Shown in pieces: positions 51,787 through 60,379 of a stretch of 64,000 nt of DNA. A program made the position numbers and the translations under genes. The notes below the pieces were generated by a model. It was not told the origin of the DNA. It was given only the letters and a program-made list of their open reading frames with translations, and ran no database searches. Numbering within the stretch: the stretch's first letter is position 1; each line of letters starts with the position of its first letter. This stretch comes from Aminomonas paucivorans DSM 12260 (GTDB taxonomy: Bacteria > Synergistota > Synergistia > Synergistales > Synergistaceae). The DNA lies in the NCBI RefSeq assembly GCF_000165795.1, contig NZ_CM001022.1, forward strand, positions 930,001 to 994,000, given 5' to 3'.

Positions 51787-52635
51787 ATGGGAAACGAGAA
51801 CAGCCAAACCAACGAAACCCCGCCCCTGGAAATCGCCCTGGTGGCGGGGGAGGGGACCCTTCCCCTGGAGATCGCCCGGCGGCTCACCGATCGTGGGACC
51901 CCGCCGGTGGTGTATTCCCTTCGGGAAAACGTGGGAGCCCTCTCCAAGTTCGCCTGGGATGTGGTGGTCCTCTCCCGCCTGGACCTGGCGAGCACCCTGG
52001 CGGACATGAAGGGCCGGGGCATCCGTCGGGTGCTCCTGGCGGGGGTGGTCCCCAAGACCCTCCTGTACCAACCCGCCATGCTGGACGCGGGAGCCCGGGA
52101 ACTGGTGGCGGGCCTTGCGGTGCGGGACGACCACTCCCTGCTGGCTGCCCTGGTCCAGGCCTTCGAACGGCTGGACCTGAGGGTGGAGGGGTACCGGCAC
52201 CTCATCGAGGACCTCATGGCCCCATCGGGGGAGTTCGCCGGACGTCCCCTCTCGGAGGAGGAGCGGGCCGACGTGGCCTACGGCATGGAGGTGGCTCGGG
52301 TCCTCCTTCCCCTCTCCTTCGGCCAGACCGTGGTGGTGCACCGGCGCAGCGTGGTGGCGGTGGAGGCCATGGAGGGCACCGACGCGGCCCTGCTGCGGGC
52401 TGGCTCCCTCTGCAAGGGGGGGACGGTGGTGAAGATGATGCGGGTCGACCAGGACGACCGCTACGACCTTCCCACGGTGGGTCCCAGGACGCTCCACCAC
52501 ATGGCCCGGGCGGGACTGCGCTGCCTGGCCGTGGAGGTGGGGCGCACCATCGTCCTGGAGCCCGAGGCGTTTCGGGAGACCGCCCGGGCGGAGGGGATCG
52601 CCGTGACGGGGGTGTCCCCGTGTCCCTCTTTGTGA
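51787..52635 (+). CDS. lpxI: UDP-2,3-diacylglucosamine pyrophosphatase LpxI
   Basis: LpxI hydrolyses UDP-2,3-diacylglucosamine to lipid X, replacing LpxH in many bacteria. The 282-residue product has the two-domain DUF1009 form. The N-terminal part is IALVAGEGTLPLEIARRL and RVLLAGVVPKTLLYQP. The C-terminal part is GQTVVVHRRSVVAVEAMEGTDAALLRAG and MRVDQDDRYDLPTVGPRTL. ATG 51787 follows GGGAGG. It overlaps lpxB, the next enzyme in the path, by 16 bases. Confidence 0.94.
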   Translation: MGNENSQTNETPPLEIALVAGEGTLPLEIARRLTDRGTPPVVYSLRENVGALSKFAWDVVVLSRLDLASTLADMKGRGIRRVLLAGVVPKTLLYQPAMLDAGARELVAGLAVRDDHSLLAALVQAFERLDLRVEGYRHLIEDLMAPSGEFAGRPLSEEERADVAYGMEVARVLLPLSFGQTVVVHRRSVVAVEAMEGTDAALLRAGSLCKGGTVVKMMRVDQDDRYDLPTVGPRTLHHMARAGLRCLAVEVGRTIVLEPEAFRETARAEGIAVTGVSPCPSL

Positions 52636-53726
52636 GCTGCGGGGAGGTGTCCGGGGACCAGTACGCCGGGAACCTCCTGGAGGCTCTCGCGGCGGGAGGG
52701 GCCTCCCTGTCCCCCTGGGGTATGGGGGGGGCTTCGTGCCACCGGGCGGGAATGGAGGTCCTCTGGTCCATGGAGGCCCTCCAGCTCATGGGGGTGGTGG
52801 AGGTGCTCTCCCACCTCCCCCGGCTGTTCCGGCTTCGGGAGGAACTGGTCCGGGAGGTGCTCCGCCGCTCCCCCCGGGGGGTGGTGCTGGTGGACAGCCC
52901 GGACTTCCACCTGCCCCTGGCCCGCAGGCTTCGGGCGTCGGGGTACCGAGGCCCCATCGTGAACCTGGTGCCTCCCACCGTGTGGGCCTGGAGGCGGGGG
53001 CGGGTCCGTACCCTCCGAAGCTGCATGACCCTGTGCCTCCCCCTGTTTCCCTTCGAACACGCCTTCCTGACCTCCCAGGGCTGTGTCTCCGCGTTCCGGG
53101 GGCACCCCCTCCTGGACGAAGTGGAAGGTTCTTCCCCCGGCGAGGGGAACCGGCAGGTGGCGTTTCTACCGGGCAGCCGGTCCGGGGAGGTTCGGCGTCT
53201 CCTTCCCCCCTTTCTGGAGGCGGCGGGGATCCTGGGTTCCCGAGGGTACCGCCCCGTCTTCTCCTCCGCCCCGGGGCTGAGGGAGGAGGTGCGCCGCGAC
53301 CTGTCCTGCCGGGCCGAGGCGGCGGGGTTCGAGGTCTGTCCCGCCTCGGGGCGGGAGCTTCTGGCCCGGTCGGCCTGCGGGGTGCTGGCCAGCGGCACCG
53401 CCACCCTGGAGGCCCTGCTCCTGCGCCGTCCCATGGTGGTGGCCTACGCGGCCCACCCCCTTTCCATGGGTCTGGCCCGGTGGCTGGTGCGGGTGCCCTT
53501 CTGTGCCCTCCCCAACCTCCTGGCGGGAAAGGCCCTCTTCCCGGAGTTCCTCCAGACCGCCGTGACCGGCCCGGCCCTGGCGGAGGCGGCCCGGGGCTTC
53601 CTGGAAGCCCCGGAGGGGCGGCGCCGGGAGCTGGACGAGGAGATGGACCGGCTCCGCGGCCGCTTGGGAGAGCGGGGGGTCTACCCCTTCTGGGCGGAGC
53701 GGGTGGCGGAGGCGGTGGCGGCATGA
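52620..53726 (+). CDS. lpxB: Lipid-A-disaccharide synthase LpxB
   Basis: LpxB condenses lipid X with UDP-diacylglucosamine. The 368-residue GT-B protein starts MSLFVSCGEVSGDQYAGNLL and has ALQLMGVVEVLSHLP, NLVPPTVWAWRRGR and FLPGSRSGEVRRLLPPFLEA, then SGTATLEALLLRRPMVVAYA. GTG 52620 lies inside lpxI. A second LpxB-like domain is fused to LpxK downstream, but this gene is the conventional enzyme. Confidence 0.93.
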   Translation: MSLFVSCGEVSGDQYAGNLLEALAAGGASLSPWGMGGASCHRAGMEVLWSMEALQLMGVVEVLSHLPRLFRLREELVREVLRRSPRGVVLVDSPDFHLPLARRLRASGYRGPIVNLVPPTVWAWRRGRVRTLRSCMTLCLPLFPFEHAFLTSQGCVSAFRGHPLLDEVEGSSPGEGNRQVAFLPGSRSGEVRRLLPPFLEAAGILGSRGYRPVFSSAPGLREEVRRDLSCRAEAAGFEVCPASGRELLARSACGVLASGTATLEALLLRRPMVVAYAAHPLSMGLARWLVRVPFCALPNLLAGKALFPEFLQTAVTGPALAEAARGFLEAPEGRRRELDEEMDRLRGRLGERGVYPFWAERVAEAVAA

Positions 53727-55477
53727 GCGGTTCCCCCGTGTCCCTCTACCGGCGTCTTCTGGTCTTCCTCCTGCCCTACCGGCGGCGTCTGGCAGCGGGG
53801 GTGGGGTGCATGGTGGCGACGGCCCTCTTCGGGGTGCTGCCCCCCTGGCTCATCAAGAACCTGGTGGACGACGTGCTCATCCGGGGGGATCGGCACACCC
53901 TCAACCTGCTCATCGCGGGGATCCTGTCCCTCTACGCCCTCAAGGGGGTCTTCGGCTACGGCCAGATCTACCTCATGACCTGGGTGGGGCAGCGGGTGAT
54001 CCTGGACCTGCGCCTGGCCCTGTACGACCGGACCCAGCGCCTGCCCTTCTCCTTCCTCTACGCCCGCCGGGTGGGGGAACTCCTCTCCCGGATCACCAAC
54101 GACGTGACGGTGCTCCAGGAGCTGGTCTCCTCGGTGCTGGTGGACCTGGTGGTGCAGGGCACCACCTTCCTGGGGATCCTGGGGTTCCTCTTGTTTCTGA
54201 ACTGGAAGCTCACCCTGGCCACCTTTGCGGTGCTCCCCCTGGCGGCGCTGGTCATCGACCGGGCCTCCAAGCGCCTCCGGGTGGTGGGGCACGCCATCCA
54301 GGAGCAGCTTGCCCGGGTCTCCGCGGTGGCCCAGGAGGCCCTCTCCTCGGTGCGGGTGGTGCGGGCCTTCGTGACGGAGGACATGGAGTACCGGCGCTTC
54401 GAACAGGAAAACCGGTCCCACTTCAAGGAACTCATGAGGGGGACCCAGGTCCGGGGGGCCCTGGAGGGGATCGTGGAGCTGGTCCTCATGTCCGCCCTCT
54501 GTCTGATCCTCTGGATGGGGGGGCGGGACGTGGTGGCGAGGCGGATCTCCGCGGGGGAACTCATCGCCTTCATCACCTACCTGGGGCTGCTGGTGCAGCC
54601 CATCCGCATTCTGAGCAAGGTGGTCAGCCGCATCCAGCAGGCCCTGGCCTCGGCGGAACGGGTCTACGAGATTCTGGATCAGCCCGAGGACGTGCCCCTG
54701 CCCGCCGTGCCTCGATCCCCCGGGCGCGTCCGGGGAGGGCTGCGCTTCGAGGACCTGTGGTTCGCCTATCAGGACGAACGTTACGTCCTGAAGGGCATCG
54801 ACCTGGAGGTCCGCCCGGGGGAGTGCGTCGCCGTGGTGGGGTCCACCGGGGCGGGGAAGTCCACCCTGGTGGACCTGATCCCCCGGTTCTTCGACCCCAC
54901 CCGGGGGCGGGTCCTGGTGGACGGGACGGACCTGCGGGACCTGGACCTCCCGGCCTACCGACGGCAGATCGGCCTGGTGCCCCAGGATCCGGTGCTCCTG
55001 CGGGGTACCTTCGCCTTCAACATCGCCTACGGGTTTCCCGAGGCGGACCAGGAGAAGGTGGAGGAGGCCGCGCGGATCGCGGGGATCCACGATTTCGTGC
55101 AAGGGCTTCCCCGGGGCTACCGCACGGAGATCGGCGAGCGAGGGGTCACCCTGAGCGGCGGCCAGCGCCAGAGGGTGGCCATCGCTCGGGCGGTGGTGCG
55201 GGACCCGAGGATCCTGATCCTCGACGAGGCCACCTCCTCCCTGGATGCGGAGGTGGAGCAGCAGATCCAGGGGGCCCTCCGGAAGGCCATGAGGGGACGC
55301 ACCTCCTTCATCCTCGCCCATCGCCTCTCCACCATCCGGGAGGCGGACCGGATCCTGGTGCTGGAGGGGGGACACATCGTGGAGCAGGGAACCCACGAGG
55401 AACTCAGCGCCCGAGACGGTCGCTACGCCGCCCTCCTTCGGTTCCAGTTCGCGGAACATGGGCCGTCTGCTTCGTAG
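53723..55477 (+). CDS. msbA: Lipid A export ATP-binding/permease protein MsbA
   Basis: MsbA flips lipid A-core across the inner membrane. The 584-residue half-transporter has six membrane helices (about residues 15-310) and a nucleotide-binding domain. That domain contains GSTGAGKST (Walker A), VTLSGGQRQRVAIARA (signature) and ILILDEATSSLD (Walker B). ATG 53723 overlaps the lpxB stop by four bases. Flanking lpx genes support lipid A as substrate, though related exporters carry other compounds. Confidence 0.93.
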   Translation: MSGSPVSLYRRLLVFLLPYRRRLAAGVGCMVATALFGVLPPWLIKNLVDDVLIRGDRHTLNLLIAGILSLYALKGVFGYGQIYLMTWVGQRVILDLRLALYDRTQRLPFSFLYARRVGELLSRITNDVTVLQELVSSVLVDLVVQGTTFLGILGFLLFLNWKLTLATFAVLPLAALVIDRASKRLRVVGHAIQEQLARVSAVAQEALSSVRVVRAFVTEDMEYRRFEQENRSHFKELMRGTQVRGALEGIVELVLMSALCLILWMGGRDVVARRISAGELIAFITYLGLLVQPIRILSKVVSRIQQALASAERVYEILDQPEDVPLPAVPRSPGRVRGGLRFEDLWFAYQDERYVLKGIDLEVRPGECVAVVGSTGAGKSTLVDLIPRFFDPTRGRVLVDGTDLRDLDLPAYRRQIGLVPQDPVLLRGTFAFNIAYGFPEADQEKVEEAARIAGIHDFVQGLPRGYRTEIGERGVTLSGGQRQRVAIARAVVRDPRILILDEATSSLDAEVEQQIQGALRKAMRGRTSFILAHRLSTIREADRILVLEGGHIVEQGTHEELSARDGRYAALLRFQFAEHGPSAS

Positions 55478-57746
55478 TTACCTGGACTACGCCCGGGGAC
55501 AGAGCGGTCGGTTCAGCCCCTGGAGCGTGTCCCTTCCCCTGGACTGGCTGGCCCGAGGCTGGGTGCGCTGCCGCAACGGGGCCTTCGACCGGGGCATCCT
55601 GGAGCAGGTGGAACCCCCCCTCCCCGTGGTGAGCGTGGGGAACATCAGCCTGGGGGGGACCAACAAGACCCCCATGGTGGAGTACCTGGCCCGGCATCTC
55701 CTGGAGGCGGGGGTCTCCGTGGGGGTGGTGAGCCGGGGCTATTCCGGCGCGAGCCCGGGACCCCTGGAGGTGGGCCGGGGAGACGTCCCCCGGGAGCTGG
55801 CGGGGGACGAGCCCCTGATGCTGGCTCGCATGCTCCCCCGGGCGCGGGTCCTGGTGTGCCGGGACCGGCTGGCGGGGGTGCGCCGCCTGGCGCAGCTGGG
55901 AGCGGAAGCGGTGGTGGCGGACGACGCCTTCCAACACCGCCGGTTGGGGCGGGACGTGGACCTGGTGCTGGTGGACGCCACCTGTCCCTTCGGCAACGGC
56001 CGCCTGCTCCCCGCAGGGCTGCTTCGGGAGCCCCTTTCCTCCCTGGAGCGGGCGGACCTGGTGGTGGTCACCAAGAGCGATCAGGTCTCCCCGGAGGAGC
56101 AGGAGAACCTGCGCCGGACCCTGTCCAAGTGGGTGGCGGCGGACCGGCTCTTCTTCGCGGAGATCCGTCTCCTGGGCTGGCGGACCTTTCTCTCCTACCC
56201 CCAGGAGGTTTCGGGGCAGGCCCCCCCTCCCGGTGCCCGGGTGGTGGTGTTTTCCGCCATCGGCAACCCCGAGAGCCTGCACCGGCTGGTGCGCCGCCAG
56301 GGACTGGAGGCGGCGGACCAGGTGGTCTTCCGGGACCACCACCGTTTCTCCGAGGGGGATCTGGCGGATCTGCGGGACCGGGCCCGGGAGCTGGGGGCCC
56401 AAGGCCTGGTGTGTACGGAGAAGGACCTCTTCAACCTCCCCGGAGGGGGATCGCCGGGCCTTCCCCTCTGGGTGCCCCGGATCGGGGTGGCCCTTCGGGA
56501 GGAGACCCGGTTCTGGGAGCGGTTCCTGGAGATCCTCCGACCCCGCCTCCTGGTGGCCTCCAACGGCTACGGGGAGGACGCCATCGGGGTCCTCCTGGCC
56601 CGCAAGCTCCGGGACCGTTTCCCGGAGGCCCAGGTATCCGCCTTTGCCCTGGTGGGCCGAGGAACCCCCTACATCGCCGAGGGGTTCCCGGTGCTTTCCC
56701 CTCCCTCGGAGCTTCCCAGCGGGGGGGTCATCAAGTACAGCCTCAGGGCTTTTCTGAAGGACCTGCGCCACGGCCTCCCCCAGGACATTCTCCGGCAGCT
56801 TCGGGCCTGGCGGGGGACCCGGGGCGGCCGGACCCCCCTCTGCGTGGGGGACGTGTACCTTCTCCTCCATGCCCTTTGGGGACAGGGGGTCACCCCTGCC
56901 CTGGTGGCCACCGCCAAGACGGTGTTCCTAAGCGGACACTGGCGGGCGGAGCGCTGGTTTCTGCGACATCGCTGCCGCCGCGTCTGGGCCCGGGACGAGG
57001 AGACGGCGGAGGAACTGCGCCGCAGCGGCGTGGACGCCCGTTTCCGGGGCAACCCCATCATGGACCTGACGGCGGACCCGGTTCCCGGGGGGTCTCCCTG
57101 GACGGAGGGGGAGGGATCGCGTCGGGTCCTGCTGCTGCCGGGCAGCCGCCAGCAGGCCTACGGGGACACGGGGCTGCTTCTGGAGGTGGCCCGAAGGCTC
57201 CACCGGGAGGAGCCCACCCGGTTCGTCCTGGTCCCCGCCCCCACCCTGGACCTGGATCGGCTGATGGGAGAGCAGCGGGACTGGACCTGGAGGCCCGAGG
57301 CCTCCCTCCTGAGCTGCGGCGACCTGGAGGTTCGGGTCTTCTCCGGTTCCCTGGCCGACGCGGCCCGGGGAGCGGAGGTGCTCCTGGGGTTGGGGGGCAC
57401 GGCCAACCAGGTCTGCGCCGGCCTGGGGGTTCCCGTGGTCTCCCTGGACGACCGGGGCAAGCAGGTGCAGAAGAAACTGCTCCAGGACGCGGAGGTGCTG
57501 GTCCCTCGGGACCCGGAGGCCCTGGCCGGGGCGGTGCGGGGCGTGTTGACCACCCCGGAGCTGCGCCATAGGATGATCGAGACGGGCATCCGACGTCTCG
57601 GGGGACCGGGAGCCCTGGACGACGTGGTGGCCTTCGCCGCCCGGGACCTGGGCTGGGGCGCCCGCTGCACCCTGTGGAGCAAGCTGGCCGGGAGGGCCGC
57701 CGGTCCCCCGGACGGATCGATCCGAGAAGGAGACGAGAGACCATGA
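55458..57746 (+). CDS. lpxK: LpxK tetraacyldisaccharide 4'-kinase fused to an LpxB-like glycosyltransferase-type domain
   Basis: The 762-residue product has two parts. Residues 1 to about 358 are LpxK, which phosphorylates the 4' position of the lipid A disaccharide: SVGNISLGGTNKTPMVEYL, VVSRGYSG, ADDAFQHRRLGRDVDLVLVD. The P-loop reads GGTNKT with Asn69 where LpxK usually has Gly before Lys70. Residues about 362-762 are a GT-B-like domain related to LpxB (ASNGYGEDAIGV, LLPGSRQQAYGD, LLGLGGTANQVCAGLGVPVVSLDD), resembling lipid-A-disaccharide synthase-related proteins of cyanobacteria. What this part transfers is unknown. The gene overlaps msbA by 20 bases and kdsB by four. Confidence 0.9.
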   Translation: MGRLLRSYLDYARGQSGRFSPWSVSLPLDWLARGWVRCRNGAFDRGILEQVEPPLPVVSVGNISLGGTNKTPMVEYLARHLLEAGVSVGVVSRGYSGASPGPLEVGRGDVPRELAGDEPLMLARMLPRARVLVCRDRLAGVRRLAQLGAEAVVADDAFQHRRLGRDVDLVLVDATCPFGNGRLLPAGLLREPLSSLERADLVVVTKSDQVSPEEQENLRRTLSKWVAADRLFFAEIRLLGWRTFLSYPQEVSGQAPPPGARVVVFSAIGNPESLHRLVRRQGLEAADQVVFRDHHRFSEGDLADLRDRARELGAQGLVCTEKDLFNLPGGGSPGLPLWVPRIGVALREETRFWERFLEILRPRLLVASNGYGEDAIGVLLARKLRDRFPEAQVSAFALVGRGTPYIAEGFPVLSPPSELPSGGVIKYSLRAFLKDLRHGLPQDILRQLRAWRGTRGGRTPLCVGDVYLLLHALWGQGVTPALVATAKTVFLSGHWRAERWFLRHRCRRVWARDEETAEELRRSGVDARFRGNPIMDLTADPVPGGSPWTEGEGSRRVLLLPGSRQQAYGDTGLLLEVARRLHREEPTRFVLVPAPTLDLDRLMGEQRDWTWRPEASLLSCGDLEVRVFSGSLADAARGAEVLLGLGGTANQVCAGLGVPVVSLDDRGKQVQKKLLQDAEVLVPRDPEALAGAVRGVLTTPELRHRMIETGIRRLGGPGALDDVVAFAARDLGWGARCTLWSKLAGRAAGPPDGSIREGDERP

Positions 57747-58486
57747 AGACCCTTGCGGTCATTCCCGCCCGCTACGGCAGCACCCGACTGCCGGGCAAGG
57801 CGTTGCTTCCCGTGGGAGGCGTTCCCCTGGTGGTCCGGGTGCTGCGGCAGGTGCTCCGGTGCCGCCGGATGGACCGGGTGGTGGTGGCCACGGACGACCG
57901 GCGGATCGCCGAGGCCGTGGAGGCGGAGGGGCGCGAGGCCCTCCTGACCCCCTCGGATCTCCCCACGGGGGGGGACCGGGTGGCCTACGTGGCCCGTCGG
58001 ACCCCGGACTACGACCTGGTGCTGAACGTGCAGGTGGACGACCCCCTGGTGGGGCCGGACCTCATCGACCCCCTGGTGGAGGCCCTGGAGAGGGATCCCT
58101 CCTCCCAGCTGGCGGTGCTGGCCAAACGCATCGACCGGGAGGAGGAGATCGACTCCCCCCACGTGGTGAAGGTGGTGTTCGACCAGAACGGCCGGGCCCT
58201 GTACTTCAGCCGGTCCCGCATCCCCTACCCCCGGACGGAGCACCGGGACTGGTACAAGCACATCGGTCCCTACGCCTACCGGAGGGCCTTCCTCCTGGAG
58301 TTCGCCTCCTGGGAACCCACCCCCCTGGAGCGGGCGGAGAGCCTGGAGATGCTTCGGGTCCTGGAGAGGGGACACGCCATCCGGTGCGTCCCCGTGGAGC
58401 GGGACACCATCGAGATCGACACGCCCGAGGACGTGCGGGCGTTGGAAGAGTACCTGGCCCGGGAAGGGGACGAAGTGAGGGGATGA
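57743..58486 (+). CDS. kdsB: 3-deoxy-manno-octulosonate cytidylyltransferase KdsB
   Basis: KdsB activates Kdo (or 8-amino-Kdo in Shewanella) with CTP. The 247-residue product starts MKTLAVIPARYGSTRLPGKAL, with LNVQVDDPLVGPDLID and VERDTIEIDTPEDVRALE typical of the family. ATG 57743 overlaps the previous stop (ATGA) and follows AAGGAG. Whether it prefers Kdo or Kdo8N cannot be read by eye. The presence of likely kdnB/kdnA genes downstream makes the question worthwhile. Confidence 0.94.
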   Translation: MKTLAVIPARYGSTRLPGKALLPVGGVPLVVRVLRQVLRCRRMDRVVVATDDRRIAEAVEAEGREALLTPSDLPTGGDRVAYVARRTPDYDLVLNVQVDDPLVGPDLIDPLVEALERDPSSQLAVLAKRIDREEEIDSPHVVKVVFDQNGRALYFSRSRIPYPRTEHRDWYKHIGPYAYRRAFLLEFASWEPTPLERAESLEMLRVLERGHAIRCVPVERDTIEIDTPEDVRALEEYLAREGDEVRG

Positions 58487-59337
58487 GGGACGTGAAGGTT
58501 TTCGAGGAAAGCGGGCTGGTCTTCGGGGCGGGGGCCCTGACGGTCTTCGCGGGACCCTGCGTTCTGGAGGATCCGGAAGAGGCCCTGCGCATCGCCGAGA
58601 CCTGCCAGACCCTGTGCCGGGAACGGGGCTTCGGCTACGCCTTCAAGGCCTCCTTCGACAAGGCCAACCGGACCTCCATCCACAGCTTCCGGGGGCCGGG
58701 ACTGGAAGAGGGGCTGAAGGTTCTGGCGGGGGTGCGCCGCCGCCTGGGGGTTCCCCTGCTGACGGACATCCACGAGGCCGCCCAGGCCGACCCGGTGGCG
58801 GAGGTGGTGCAGTTCCTCCAGATCCCCGCCTTCCTGTGCCGCCAGACCGATCTGGTGGTTGCCGCCGCCCGCACCGGCCGCGCCCTGAACGTGAAGAAGG
58901 CCCAGTTCCTGGCGCCGGAGGACATGGTTCCGGTGGTGGAGAAGTGCCGGGAGGCGGGCAACGAACGGGTGCTCCTCTGCGAGAGGGGCAGCGTCTTCGG
59001 CTACCACCAGCTGGTGGTGGACTTCCGCTCCTTGAGCATCCTCCGGGGGCTGGGGTGTCCCGTGGTGTTCGACGGGACCCACAGCGTCCAGTCCATGGGG
59101 GGACTGGGCAGCGCCAGCGGGGGGGATCGGCGCTTCGTCCGTCCCCTGGTGCGGGCCGCCGTGGCGGCGGGGGTGGACGCCCTCTTCCTGGAGGTGCACC
59201 CCGAGCCCGCCCGGGCCAAGAGCGACGGCCCCAACCTGGTGCCCCTGGACGCCCTGCCCCGGCTCCTGGATGAGGTGAAGGCCCTTCACGACGTGGTGCG
59301 GACCCTGGGGCCCGCGACCCTGGACTGGGTGGGGTGA
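58483..59337 (+). CDS. kdsA: 3-deoxy-8-phosphooctulonate synthase KdsA
   Basis: KdsA condenses phosphoenolpyruvate with arabinose 5-phosphate to Kdo-8-phosphate. The 284-residue TIM-barrel protein has FAGPCVLEDPEEALRIAE, FKASFDKANRTSIHSFRGPG, LLTDIHEAAQADPV, QIPAFLCRQTDLVVAAARTG and FDGTHSVQSMGG, all characteristic. ATG 58483 overlaps the kdsB stop by four bases. The C-terminus overlaps kdsD. Confidence 0.96.
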   Translation: MRDVKVFEESGLVFGAGALTVFAGPCVLEDPEEALRIAETCQTLCRERGFGYAFKASFDKANRTSIHSFRGPGLEEGLKVLAGVRRRLGVPLLTDIHEAAQADPVAEVVQFLQIPAFLCRQTDLVVAAARTGRALNVKKAQFLAPEDMVPVVEKCREAGNERVLLCERGSVFGYHQLVVDFRSLSILRGLGCPVVFDGTHSVQSMGGLGSASGGDRRFVRPLVRAAVAAGVDALFLEVHPEPARAKSDGPNLVPLDALPRLLDEVKALHDVVRTLGPATLDWVG

Positions 59338-60353
59338 TCGCCACGGTGCGTCTGCCCTACGAGCGGGAGTCCGCCCCCTTGACGGACGGAGAGCTGCTAG
59401 CCGTGGGCCGCAAGGTCCTGGAGGAGGAGGCAAACGCCCTCCTGCGGGCCGCCTCGACCCTGGGAGACCCCCTGGTGCGGGCCGCCCGGTGCGTGGCCGC
59501 CTGCTCCGGTCGGGTGGTGGTCTCGGGGTTGGGCAAGTCGGGACTCATCGGCCGGAAGATCGCCGCCACCCTCTCGTCCCTGGGGACCCCGGCGTTCTTC
59601 CTCCACGCCGCCGAAGGCTCTCACGGAGACCTGGGCATGGTCTGCCGGGAAGACGTGGGGCTTTTCTTGAGCAACAGCGGGGAGACCCGGGAGGTACTGG
59701 AGCTGGTGCCCTTCTTCCGCCGCCTGGGGGCCCCCCTCATCGCCATCACCGGCAAGGAGGACTCCTCTCTGGCCCGGGTGGCGGACATCGTGCTGGATTC
59801 CTGCGTGGAGCGGGAGGCGGACCCCCTGGGCCTGGCTCCCACCAGCAGCACCACCCTCCAGCTGGCCCTGGGGGACGCCCTGGCGGGGATGGTGACCCGT
59901 CTTCAGGGCCTCGTGCCGGAGGACTTCGCCCTCTTCCACCCCGGGGGAGCCCTGGGACGGAGGCTGCTTCTGCGGGTGGGGGACCTCATGGGGGCGGAGG
60001 ACCGACTTCCCCGGGTGCGCACCGACGCCACGGTGCGGGAGGCCCTCTTCGAGATCACCAGCAAGGGTTACGGGGCCACGGCGGTGGAGGACCCGCAGGG
60101 GTTCCTCCGGGGGGTCTTCACCGACGGGGACCTGCGCCGCCTTCTGGAAAGGCGGGGTCCCGAAAGCCTCTCCCTGCCGGTGGAGCAGGTCATGACCCCG
60201 AACCCCCGCACCATCGAACCGGGAAGGCTCGCCGTGGAGGCCCTGCGCCTCATGGAGAGGAACGAGGTCTCGGTGCTTCTGGCGGTGGACCCCCAGGGCC
60301 GGGCCGTGGGGATCCTGCACCTCCACGAGGTCCTCAAGGCGGGGGTGGCCTAG
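59334..60353 (+). CDS. kdsD: Arabinose-5-phosphate isomerase KdsD
   Basis: KdsD makes arabinose 5-phosphate from ribulose 5-phosphate for KdsA. The 339-residue product has an N-terminal SIS domain (VVVSGLGKSGLIGRKIAATL, FLHAAEGSHGDLGM, SNSGETREVLELVPFF) and two C-terminal CBS domains (about 210-335). GTG 59334 overlaps kdsA by four bases. It completes the set needed to make Kdo from central metabolism. Confidence 0.95.
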   Translation: MIATVRLPYERESAPLTDGELLAVGRKVLEEEANALLRAASTLGDPLVRAARCVAACSGRVVVSGLGKSGLIGRKIAATLSSLGTPAFFLHAAEGSHGDLGMVCREDVGLFLSNSGETREVLELVPFFRRLGAPLIAITGKEDSSLARVADIVLDSCVEREADPLGLAPTSSTTLQLALGDALAGMVTRLQGLVPEDFALFHPGGALGRRLLLRVGDLMGAEDRLPRVRTDATVREALFEITSKGYGATAVEDPQGFLRGVFTDGDLRRLLERRGPESLSLPVEQVMTPNPRTIEPGRLAVEALRLMERNEVSVLLAVDPQGRAVGILHLHEVLKAGVA

Positions 60354-60379
60354 GGCATGCCCCCCCTCTCCGCCTTCCC

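Noticed and set aside
52736-53722. Upstream extension of the msbA frame through lpxB
   Set aside because: The extra residues are Gly/Pro-rich noise, and the ATG overlapping the lpxB stop gives a normal MsbA.
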